Part shown: positions 36,482-44,729 of the stretch, one piece after another
Numbering within the stretch: position 1 is the first letter of the stretch
Layout: every line of letters starts with the position of its first letter
NCBI RefSeq assembly: GCF_001713395.1
Contig: NZ_CP016451.1
Location: 1 to 64,000 of the forward strand
Length of the DNA stretch: 64,000 bases
Source: Sinorhizobium sp. RAC02
GTDB lineage: Bacteria > Pseudomonadota > Alphaproteobacteria > Rhizobiales > Rhizobiaceae
Reading direction: 5' to 3'
Notes under the pieces: model-generated
What the model was told of the DNA's origin: nothing
Database searches by the model: none
Seen by the model: only the letters and a program-made list of their open reading frames with translations
Made by a program: the position numbers and the translations under genes

Positions 36482-37768
36482 ATGCCAGGCAAGGTGCGTG
36501 TATTCATCAGCAGCACGATGGAGGATTTGGCCAATGAGCGTCAGTCTGTCGTCGAACAAGTCGCTGGTCTTGGCCTTGAGCCGGTCAACGCAGAGGGGCT
36601 GTTGCCGAATGGTTCGGGCAGCTGGGATCTGCTCTCCGACGAAATCGAGAACTCTCACATCTTTGTTCTATTGATGGGTGATCGGTATGGCTGGATACCT
36701 GATCGCGGGCCCGGCGCCGCAATGGACAAATCGGTAACGCACCTTGAAGCGGATCTTGCGAGAGCGTCGAGCCTCCCGATACTTCTGTTTGTAAAACGCC
36801 TCAAGTATGGCGCAGATTCAGCGAGCCCCGATGCCATAAGGCGCGATAAGTTCCGCAAGGAGGTTGGCGCGTGGGAAGACGGTCAGTTCCGTGCCGAATT
36901 CGACCTCGCCATAGACCTTGGGCACAAGGTCCGGGAGGCCCTCCAGGGTGTCTTCCAAGACACTTACTTGAAGCGCGCCGTCCGGAAGAAGGAGTTGTCC
37001 AACGCGCCCTCACCCCAGGCGATTGATCAGGTGCCTCCGGTGCCATTGGCCGTTCCCGGCACCTCTGCCGGATCAGTGCTGCTGGCCGGCGCCGGGTTTT
37101 CGATCTCGGCCGGCTACCCAACAGCAAGCTCGCTAGCCGAAATACTCGGCAACCGGCTTGGGCTCACCCTGAACGGTTCGGAGATGCTGGAGCGGCATTC
37201 GTTTGCGGAGATAGCGTCTTTCGCCGAAAGGAAGATGGGGCGTGGGGCCCTGGTAGGCGTTATTCGTGAATTGCTTGACACCCCCATCCCGGTCAAGCCC
37301 ACCCCTGCTCACATTCGGGCTGTCCAATCCTTTTCATCAATCTTCACGACGAACTACGATCTTCTGTTTGAGCGCGCATGTCAGCTTACGGGAAGGAAAT
37401 ACGCCGTCGCAACGCCTCATCGCCCCCTACCTGATCCGGCTGCCGTGACCATTTATAAGATCGATGGCTCGATCGACGACCCCGACACGCTTGTTCTCAC
37501 CCACCACGACGCCACACGCGCTGCAACGGCCAAGGCGTTTTGGGAAGCGGTCAGTGGTTTGTTGACCACACACGGCGTTGACGTAATAGGGCATTCAATC
37601 AGGGACGTCACAAGCCAACGGCTCCTGTCCGCACGAAACCTCTCCCTGCCAGGAACCTATGTATGCCCGTATCTCGACGAGCTCGACATGATCAGGCTCG
37701 CGACTTACGGCCTCAAGGGCGTCATCGAGACGGCGGAAAGTTTTCTGACCCCATCGAAGTCAACATGA
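36482..37768 (+). CDS. DUF4062-SIR2 fusion, putative NAD+-processing defence protein
   Basis: 428 residues. Residues 1 to ~110 are DUF4062-like (RVFISSTMEDLANERQSVVE, then HIFVLLMGDRYGW). After a linker comes a SIR2-type domain: LLAGAGFSISAGYPTASSLA (~198-218), IFTTNYDLLFE with Asn291, and VIGHSIRDVTSQRLL. The usual KxHG motif reads YKIDGSID, so Asp328 replaces the catalytic His. In known defence SIR2 proteins Asn and His are needed for NADase activity, so this one may be inactive, altered or a sensor. A run of Gs rather than AGGAGG precedes the ATG. Followed 166 bp later by the TIR-KAP gene in the same direction. Confidence 0.82.
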   Translation: MPGKVRVFISSTMEDLANERQSVVEQVAGLGLEPVNAEGLLPNGSGSWDLLSDEIENSHIFVLLMGDRYGWIPDRGPGAAMDKSVTHLEADLARASSLPILLFVKRLKYGADSASPDAIRRDKFRKEVGAWEDGQFRAEFDLAIDLGHKVREALQGVFQDTYLKRAVRKKELSNAPSPQAIDQVPPVPLAVPGTSAGSVLLAGAGFSISAGYPTASSLAEILGNRLGLTLNGSEMLERHSFAEIASFAERKMGRGALVGVIRELLDTPIPVKPTPAHIRAVQSFSSIFTTNYDLLFERACQLTGRKYAVATPHRPLPDPAAVTIYKIDGSIDDPDTLVLTHHDATRAATAKAFWEAVSGLLTTHGVDVIGHSIRDVTSQRLLSARNLSLPGTYVCPYLDELDMIRLATYGLKGVIETAESFLTPSKST

Positions 37769-37934
37769 CAATATGCAAATTTGCGGCCAGCTTTATGTGC
37801 GCAGGCGCAGTCAGAGAGCCGCAGTCGATGGCGTCTGGAATTGTTCGCCGTCTGCTTGCATGGAACAATAGAAATCGAAATGTGAGCAATCCCCAGGGGC
37901 TCGATGTAGGCCCGGGGTTGTCGCCGGGGGGCAC

Positions 37935-40900
37935 ATGGCAGAAAGCGCGAATGCCGATGATATCTTCCTTCTTTATAATGAGAAGGAAGAAGATATTGAT
38001 CCAATCGCTCAAACCCTAAAATCAGCCGGCCTTTCAGTATATTTCTATCGGCGGGATTTGCCCGTCGGAAGCGATATCCAGGCGGTTGAATCCGAGAAGC
38101 TTCGGTCGGCGCGAGCTGTGGTCGTGCTGCTTGGCAAGCACGGTTGGGGACCTACCCAGAGAGAGATTGCTTTCCAGGCAGAGAGCCTCCAGAAGATTAT
38201 CGTTCCGGTCTTGATCGATGAGCCGCCCGCCGATGCTCTGACCGACGTAGACGGCATGTTCCAGCGCAGGCGCCGCATAGACTTTCGTGAACGTGCGGTG
38301 ATCGGACATGTCGAGCTAGCCCTGGAGATACAAAATCTCCTTGATCCCGCCGGTGGGGCCAAATCGCCGCGCTATGACGACATCTTCAAGACCCTGTTCG
38401 ATGGTAGTGAGGCTGATCGCCTGGAATTGCTGAACTTGATCATCGCCCACGGCTTCAGAGACGCACAAACTCTCGCAGATAAGCTCGTCGACGCGATCGT
38501 CGGCGATTTTTCACCAACACGTCAAAATTCGTTCGAGGCATCGATCCGTGATCCCAACCGGCTTCCCGCTGCACGATCCTGGATGCTGAGCGTACTGCTA
38601 TGGCTTCGCGTTGAGGACGATAACCACACCAAAGTCATTCTCGATCATGTCGATTACGCGAAGGAGAATGACAGAGCGGTCAGATTTTGGACCTTGGCGG
38701 GGATCATCCAGACTGACCGATCCTGCCGCACCGCAGCCATAGAACAGGCCCTCGACGATCCCTCTCCTGAGGTGGCGGGGTTGGCCCGCGTTTCCAGGGA
38801 CCCATCGGATGATGCCGTGTTGAATGATCTCAGAGTGGCCCTCTCGTCAGAGAGGTTCGAGACTGTTTGGTGGGTCCTGCGGGTCCTGCGCATCTTCCCG
38901 GTTCCTTCCCTGGCAGCGGACGTGGTCAACCAGCTTGGCCGAACGGCTGACGGAAGGTCGTTGGCTTACGACGCACTCTTTGCGCTCTCGAGCGCGTCTA
39001 TCAGGAGTGCGGCGCGACCACACATCCTGGAGCACATAGGCTTGACGGCCCTCGCGCGCATCGTCGTTGTGGAATCAAGAAATTCCACACCCATATCACT
39101 CGATGCATTCGCGCGCGTACTTTCTGCGTTTGAGCGAAATGAGGCGACCCAGGCCCTTGAGACCGCCGCCGAGGACGCTGAAGATCGGCGGCTTGTGGGT
39201 CGGCTCATCGACAGGATCGAAGCGCATCAGGCTGTTGTGACTGAGACTGATCCGAGGCTGCCAGGTCATGCGCCAGACATTATCGACATTGGCAAGGATG
39301 ACATTGGTATCCGACGTGACGTCCAGACATTGACATCGGTCATGCTGTCGCGAGAGGTCGAACCTCCTCTAGCTATCGGCCTTTTCGGGGAATGGGGATC
39401 GGGAAAGAGCTTCTACATCAAGTCGCTCGAGGCAGAGGTCGCGGCAATTTCCAATCGCCCTGCGGGCGGTCCTTATTGCACCCGGGTGGTCCAGATCAAT
39501 TTCAACGCCTGGCACTATGTCGACACCAACCTATGGGCAAGCCTGGTAAGCCACATCCTTGAAAGCCTTGCGGCGTACCTGACGCCCTCGAAAAGTCCGG
39601 AAGAACAGCGCGCGGCCTTAGCCGGCGAACTTACCAGCGCCAAGGAAGAGGTGGCCATCGCGACCGAAGAGCAGAAGCTCGCATCTGATCTGCTGAAAAA
39701 CTCCACCGCGGAGCTGCGGAGAAAGGTCTTCGAAAGGGAGCATTCGGAGATTAAGTTGCGTGACCTGCGAGCTCAAGACTTTGCAGATCTGCTGAAGGGC
39801 GATGAAGACCTGTCTGCAGCTCTGCGCGGCGCTTTTGATATGGTCGGCGCACCCGCCCTGCTGGAAAGCGCATCGGAGTTGGACGGCGCTGTGAGGGACG
39901 TCTATTCCACGGTAGGAAAGACGAAAGCATTCTTTGTTTCCATCTTTACTGGCAGGAATGCGCTGATCATTCTCCTTGGAATGTTAGTCGTACTCGGCCT
40001 GCCGCCGCTAGTGTGGTCCCTTCGTGAGCATCTCGGCACCTATCTGGCAAATGCTACCGCTATCGTGGGAACGATTGCGGCCACCTTGGGATCTGCTGCA
40101 GCGGTACTGAAGAGCGCGGTGACCAAGTTCAAGGCTGGACTGGAGGCGGTCTCGGCCGCGAAGTCCAGGGTCGATGAAGGATTGGCTGCGAAACGGGCGG
40201 TCATATCTCACAAAGAAAAGCAGCTTCAGCAGCAGGTCGCCGATGCGGTGGCTCAGGAAGCTGCGGCCTCCGGACGGGTAGAAGCTGCTGCCACTCGTGT
40301 GCGGGAGATCGAGGAGAGGCTCACAGCCTTGAAAGATAGCCAGTCACTTGGCTATTTCATCACGGAACGGACCAAGTCCGACGACTACCGTCGCCATCTC
40401 GGTCTGATCGCCACCATTAGGAAAGACTTCGACGGGTTGGTGGAGCGAATTCAAAATGATGCCGACGGCGTTGACCGGATCGTTCTTTATATTGACGACG
40501 TTGACCGTTGCCCTCCCGAGATGGTGGTCGAGATTCTGCAGGCGGTCCACTTGCTGCTCGCCTACAAGCTGTTTGTCGTGATCGTGAGCGTTGACCCCCG
40601 GTGGCTCCTGAAATCGCTTGGCTCAAGCATTCCTCAGATGCAGTCAGAAAATGACGCTCAGGCTAACCAAGTGGCGACACCACAGGACTACCTCGAGAAA
40701 ATCTTCCAGATCCCATTCACGGTCCGTTCGATGGGGAAGCCTGGATTTGGAAGATTGATGGATCGCCTGCTGACACCAGCCACCGAAGATATAGAACTGA
40801 CTGGAGTGTCGAACGAGGGCGTGACGCCACGAAGAGGAGCCTCGCGGGACGAAACGGGGGCGAACGACAGTGACGGAAAGCAGCAGCCTTCGTCGGAGGG

Positions 40901-41429
40901 AAACATTGACCCGTCGCCGAATACAGCCTCGGCACCACCCGAGCCGAAACTGGTTGAGCTCGCTGTGCCGGCGCAGGCCCTCTCCATCACTTCGATTGAA
41001 ACAGAGTTTGCTCGTGGCCTATATATGCTCCTTGCCACCCCCCGAAGTGCCAAGCGCTTTGCGAACATATATCGTTTGTTGAAGGCCTCCTTGTCGGCCG
41101 AAGCGCTCCCAGCATTCGAGGGTCGATCAGCAGTTCCTGGCACCTTCCAGCTACCCATGCTGCTGCTGGCGCTTCTGGTAGGTAAACCCCAATTGGCGGC
41201 GAAGCTGTTCCCCATATTTCTGGCTGGCGCGAAATCAAATGACGACGACTGGTGGGAGGCTGGATGGAACGGTTTGGGGCGTCCAGAAGAGGAGATCCGA
41301 AGTCGTCTAGCCCCGATTGTCGAGATGGGTTATTTCCCCGGATCACCACAGCATGTGGTCCAATGGTTGCCGCAAGTCGCTCGGTACTCGTTCATAACAG
41401 CAAGCATATTCTTAAAGGAGACGAGCTAA
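37935..41429 (+). CDS. TIR domain-KAP family P-loop NTPase with membrane hairpin
   Basis: 1164 residues. Residues 1-~135 are TIR-like (DDIFLLYNEKEEDIDPIAQT, LPVGSDIQ, then GPTQREIAF with candidate catalytic Glu77). ~140-430 is a helical-repeat region. A KAP NTPase core follows: GLFGEWGSGKSFYIKSLE (Lys491), INFNAWHYVDTNLWASLV, then a coiled-coil/membrane insertion with two hydrophobic helices at ~675-730, and Walker B VLYIDDVDRCPPEMV (Asp854). KAP ATPases are membrane-associated STAND-like NTPases; TIR domains in defence cleave NAD+ or make signal nucleotides. The likely logic is that NTPase sensing triggers the TIR effector, with the upstream SIR2 protein as partner. Confidence 0.85.
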   Translation: MAESANADDIFLLYNEKEEDIDPIAQTLKSAGLSVYFYRRDLPVGSDIQAVESEKLRSARAVVVLLGKHGWGPTQREIAFQAESLQKIIVPVLIDEPPADALTDVDGMFQRRRRIDFRERAVIGHVELALEIQNLLDPAGGAKSPRYDDIFKTLFDGSEADRLELLNLIIAHGFRDAQTLADKLVDAIVGDFSPTRQNSFEASIRDPNRLPAARSWMLSVLLWLRVEDDNHTKVILDHVDYAKENDRAVRFWTLAGIIQTDRSCRTAAIEQALDDPSPEVAGLARVSRDPSDDAVLNDLRVALSSERFETVWWVLRVLRIFPVPSLAADVVNQLGRTADGRSLAYDALFALSSASIRSAARPHILEHIGLTALARIVVVESRNSTPISLDAFARVLSAFERNEATQALETAAEDAEDRRLVGRLIDRIEAHQAVVTETDPRLPGHAPDIIDIGKDDIGIRRDVQTLTSVMLSREVEPPLAIGLFGEWGSGKSFYIKSLEAEVAAISNRPAGGPYCTRVVQINFNAWHYVDTNLWASLVSHILESLAAYLTPSKSPEEQRAALAGELTSAKEEVAIATEEQKLASDLLKNSTAELRRKVFEREHSEIKLRDLRAQDFADLLKGDEDLSAALRGAFDMVGAPALLESASELDGAVRDVYSTVGKTKAFFVSIFTGRNALIILLGMLVVLGLPPLVWSLREHLGTYLANATAIVGTIAATLGSAAAVLKSAVTKFKAGLEAVSAAKSRVDEGLAAKRAVISHKEKQLQQQVADAVAQEAAASGRVEAAATRVREIEERLTALKDSQSLGYFITERTKSDDYRRHLGLIATIRKDFDGLVERIQNDADGVDRIVLYIDDVDRCPPEMVVEILQAVHLLLAYKLFVVIVSVDPRWLLKSLGSSIPQMQSENDAQANQVATPQDYLEKIFQIPFTVRSMGKPGFGRLMDRLLTPATEDIELTGVSNEGVTPRRGASRDETGANDSDGKQQPSSEGNIDPSPNTASAPPEPKLVELAVPAQALSITSIETEFARGLYMLLATPRSAKRFANIYRLLKASLSAEALPAFEGRSAVPGTFQLPMLLLALLVGKPQLAAKLFPIFLAGAKSNDDDWWEAGWNGLGRPEEEIRSRLAPIVEMGYFPGSPQHVVQWLPQVARYSFITASIFLKETS

Positions 41430-41511
41430 GCGCGAGCGGTAGGCCTGGGCATTCTCTGAGGCTGGCCAACCGTCTGCAAGGCTGGCGGGCCGGCAGCTGC
41501 AGCGATATCAT

Positions 41512-42987
41512 TCAGTTTCCGATCAGCCCCGCCTCGTCATCGCTAGATTGGGTGGGATCGACCGGCTGCGCCTTTGCTGGAGGCGTAAGTTCGTGCGAAA
41601 TACTCTCCCGCCTAAAACCAATCTCATACAAACGATGAAGATTGTCGTCATTGACGTCAGAAGACAGCTGCACAGTCAGCGCTTGAACCCCTGCATTAGC
41701 CTTCAGCAACGCTTCCAGCAACTCACGTTTCGTGTCTTCAGAAATCCCGATCAAAGAAAAACTTAAGCTGTTCTCCCGACCAGTCTCAGGCACTCGCACG
41801 TCTTGCCGCAGGTCTTCGCTTTGGTTTCGGGGTGGAGCCGATAAACGGTTTCGAAGTGCCGTGAGCAAATGGTCGAGGTTGGGTGCTCCGGTTTCTATGC
41901 GCCGACCAATCGGCTTCGCGCCGATTCGATCCAGCGTATCACGCACAAAGGACGGGGACTGTTCGTATTTAACATATGCGATCGACGCTTGAGCCCACTT
42001 GTCTGATCCTCTGTTGGTCAACCATTCAGGTTCCGGGTCCGAGAGTAGAGCGGCGTTAGCATTTGTGCGAAGCATGTCCATCGTCTGGGCGAACAACGGG
42101 CGACTCCATTTGGAATTAGGAGGGGCGCTCGATGCAATCGTAAGTGGATGAGATTGATCGACACCACGTTTTTTGGCTAACGGTTTGCGGGTCAAAACGC
42201 CAAATGGAAGCAGGAGGACGGTCTCAACGCCTTTTTGCGCGAACAGATCCGCAATTTCCTCGCTGATTTTCGTTCCGTAAGCGAGCGCCACCGTGACGTC
42301 TGCCCCGGAGACCGCGAGTTCCGCTGCGATCGAATGCAGCGCTTTCATTTCCCGATCGCTCGGCTGGCGCGAAGGCAGAAGCGCCAGCCATTTACGCCTC
42401 AGCAGATCTTGCCGACCCATCACGAACAGGGGGCTTGTAGCCTTCGATGCGTAGGGATGATCCTCAAGGATTTTGTAGCCCAACTGCTCAACACTACCTC
42501 GCTCGTCCGAGGAAGGTTGTGTCACAGTCTTGCCGGCTCTGTGGGATGCTGCCGGCTCGAAAACGAAGACATGAGCGTTCACTCCGTCAAGCTTTTGACG
42601 GATCATTTCGGATACGCGGTCCCAATCCAACCCTCCATGACCGCATCCCAAAGCAGGCAGGGCAACCGTTACCGGCCCGACGGTATCAAGGTAGGCACGG
42701 AGATCATCTAAACCAGCATCAATGTCTTCATATCGCGAAGGGTCGCGCCAATCGCGTTTCGTAGGGAAGTTTATGACCCAATCGCCGCTCAGGGATTTCC
42801 ATACGTGCATTTTTCCAGGTCGCACACGGCCAGCTTTGCAGTCATCTCGATACTCCTTGAACATTTCGGGATAGTGCTGCTTGAACGCCAAGGCGACACC
42901 GGCACCCATGACACCGACACAGTTGACCGTGTTCACGCGAATGTCGGCCTTTGTGTCGAATAGGTCGCCTTGTATAAAATCCAGCAT
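41512..42987 (-). CDS. DarG-like macrodomain antitoxin fused to a SLOG/DprA-like domain
   Basis: 491 residues from ATG 42987 (GGAAGAG upstream). Residues 1-~155 are a DarG/TARG1-type macrodomain: NTVNCVGVMGAGVALAFK, VINFPTKRDW with Lys77 at the position of the catalytic Lys of de-ADP-ribosylating macrodomains, and ALPALGCGHGGLDWDRV. Residues ~175-300 look like a Rossmann SLOG/DprA fold (RKWLALLPSRQPSDREMKAL, VTVALAYGTKISEEIADLFA, VLLLPFGVL). The C-terminal ~190 residues are unassigned. Expected to remove ADP-ribose that the DarT protein puts on DNA. Lies 20 nt downstream of darT, last gene of that pair. Confidence 0.83.
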   Translation of the reverse strand: MLDFIQGDLFDTKADIRVNTVNCVGVMGAGVALAFKQHYPEMFKEYRDDCKAGRVRPGKMHVWKSLSGDWVINFPTKRDWRDPSRYEDIDAGLDDLRAYLDTVGPVTVALPALGCGHGGLDWDRVSEMIRQKLDGVNAHVFVFEPAASHRAGKTVTQPSSDERGSVEQLGYKILEDHPYASKATSPLFVMGRQDLLRRKWLALLPSRQPSDREMKALHSIAAELAVSGADVTVALAYGTKISEEIADLFAQKGVETVLLLPFGVLTRKPLAKKRGVDQSHPLTIASSAPPNSKWSRPLFAQTMDMLRTNANAALLSDPEPEWLTNRGSDKWAQASIAYVKYEQSPSFVRDTLDRIGAKPIGRRIETGAPNLDHLLTALRNRLSAPPRNQSEDLRQDVRVPETGRENSLSFSLIGISEDTKRELLEALLKANAGVQALTVQLSSDVNDDNLHRLYEIGFRRESISHELTPPAKAQPVDPTQSSDDEAGLIGN

Positions 42988-43007
42988 CGCTCTTCCGTCA
43001 AACCTTC

Positions 43008-44333
43008 TTAAATTGCTGCCAAGCACCGTCGGTAAACCAGATCCGCTTTCGCCTGATCCCACCAGTGCTCCTGTAGCGACAGGACGTCCGCTTGACCAAG
43101 GACGAAGAGCATATTGAGCTCGTCTTTGTCATCAACGACATCGATGATTTGCCGTTCGTCTCGGTCGCGGCCTAAGACATCACCAACTAGATCATGATAG
43201 CACACCAATTTCATCAACGTCGCCGCCGAGTTTGGCTTTACGGTTCCAACATGTTTGGTTAGGATCTCGGCCATCATCGGCATGGCGCCGACGGGATGAT
43301 TGGGATCAACCTTCTGAAGGCCTCCATTGCTGGTCCACCGTGCCTTCGGACCTTTTCCGATATCGTGCAAATAAGCGGCAATCTCGGCGAGCTTCTTTTG
43401 CCTGTCTCCGAGGGCCGCATATCCCGGTAGACTGACAAGGCGCTCAACGACGTCCTTGGTATGCAAATCAACAGTCTGTTTGTGGATACCAGCATTGGCG
43501 GATGCTAAACCCACGAGTTCGGCGGTGTGCGGGACGCAACCGAAATTGGCACGAAGTCCAGCGAGCAGCGCGGTGAGGTTTTTGAAGTCTGCGGTCGCGA
43601 CGTGCTTCCCACCGTTCTGAATGACGTGATTCTTGTAATGGTTATAGTGCAGGAGTATCTCGCCCGGTCCTTTAACCAGGCTCGAGCCGTCTTTTAGTTC
43701 TAGGTTTTTGTAGTAATGTCTGCGGCTTCGATCCTCGAACTCGATGGCGGGAAATGCCGAATTGCCAACGATCTGCTGAACCCGCTTTTTCACGCTATCA
43801 TTCCAGACGACACAGCGCGAAGCGGCGGTAACTGGAACATAGCCGTGTACTAGAGCCTCAGCCATGCGCCGGTGGCGGTGCGCTTCATCCAGGCTCCCCC
43901 ACTTCGTATAATCAATCGCGGCCCAATCGAGCTGATCGAGTTGATCGCCTGATGCGTAGAATTGTGGAGGAATCGCGGTGTTCGCCGATGCGTTTGTAAA
44001 GACGGTGTCCGGCCGATCGACGATAGAGATCGGGAACTCGAAATAAAGAATGTCGTATTGATCAACGTTCTTCGCGTTCACCACGCCGAGGAGCATCGGG
44101 CTCAAAGCACCGAAATAGAACGGCACGTAGTCATGTACGCAACCTCCAGGTCCACAAGTGACATTCATCGTGGCGCGGCGCTCCTGGATCCCCGCAGAAG
44201 CGATAGATCGGTGTCGTCTGGGAAAGGCGTGATGATTGGTCGCCAAAAAACCGGTTTGAAGAAGGCCCGGTAGATTTTCGATATGAGAAAAATGATAGAT
44301 GAAGCGATGTGCGAACTGCACTGGAATTGGCAT
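43008..44333 (-). CDS. DarT-HD fusion, DNA ADP-ribosyltransferase toxin-like
   Basis: 441 residues. Residues 1-~200 are DarT/DUF4433: FIYHFSHIENLPGLLQTGFL (NAD+-binding), IQERR with Arg52/53, CVHDYVPFYFGALSPML, and RRMAEALVHGYVP with Glu159, aligning with the catalytic Glu of DarT. The C-terminal half has a complete HD metal-site pattern: His290 (VDLHTKDVV), His322-Asp323 (LHDIGKG), His345 (NHPVGAM) and His379-Asp380 (YHDLVG). DarT links ADP-ribose to bases in ssDNA; the HD domain would be a phosphohydrolase. Start at 44333 follows a GGGGGG tract; a further start at 44381 is less likely. Operon with the macro-SLOG gene. Confidence 0.85.
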   Translation of the reverse strand: MPIPVQFAHRFIYHFSHIENLPGLLQTGFLATNHHAFPRRHRSIASAGIQERRATMNVTCGPGGCVHDYVPFYFGALSPMLLGVVNAKNVDQYDILYFEFPISIVDRPDTVFTNASANTAIPPQFYASGDQLDQLDWAAIDYTKWGSLDEAHRHRRMAEALVHGYVPVTAASRCVVWNDSVKKRVQQIVGNSAFPAIEFEDRSRRHYYKNLELKDGSSLVKGPGEILLHYNHYKNHVIQNGGKHVATADFKNLTALLAGLRANFGCVPHTAELVGLASANAGIHKQTVDLHTKDVVERLVSLPGYAALGDRQKKLAEIAAYLHDIGKGPKARWTSNGGLQKVDPNHPVGAMPMMAEILTKHVGTVKPNSAATLMKLVCYHDLVGDVLGRDRDERQIIDVVDDKDELNMLFVLGQADVLSLQEHWWDQAKADLVYRRCLAAI

Positions 44334-44729
44334 AGGTCCCCCCACATTATCGGATCGAATTAGTAACGGTATGCAACCCATAGTTGATTCCGAATGTGGC
44401 TACTCTCTTAAGCGTTTTTCAGTGCTTATGGCGAACCCATATCGGAAATACCTCTGTATCATAACGTGCATATCAATGCGAACAATCGTGCGGGGGTTGT
44501 TTTGAGGTATATGCGTCGCCAAACCGTTGGAAGGGACGTAATCTCCGTATCTGGCAATCATTATCGCCTGTTAGTTCACTGCAAACTATCCACTGACCGT
44601 TTCAGCAGAAAGCGGTGATGATCATCCAAGTAGGCTTGCGTCAAAGGGTTGTTGTTGTTTCAAGATCAGCCGATAAAGTTGTTCCGGCCGACGGAAGATA
44701 TTGATGCATTGTTCAAGTGAGGGGGTATC
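44334..44729. other. Divergent promoter region between darT-like and sir2-herA operons
   Basis: A 396-bp AT-richer spacer. No gene was recognised. It must hold promoters for both directions. Confidence 0.55.
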
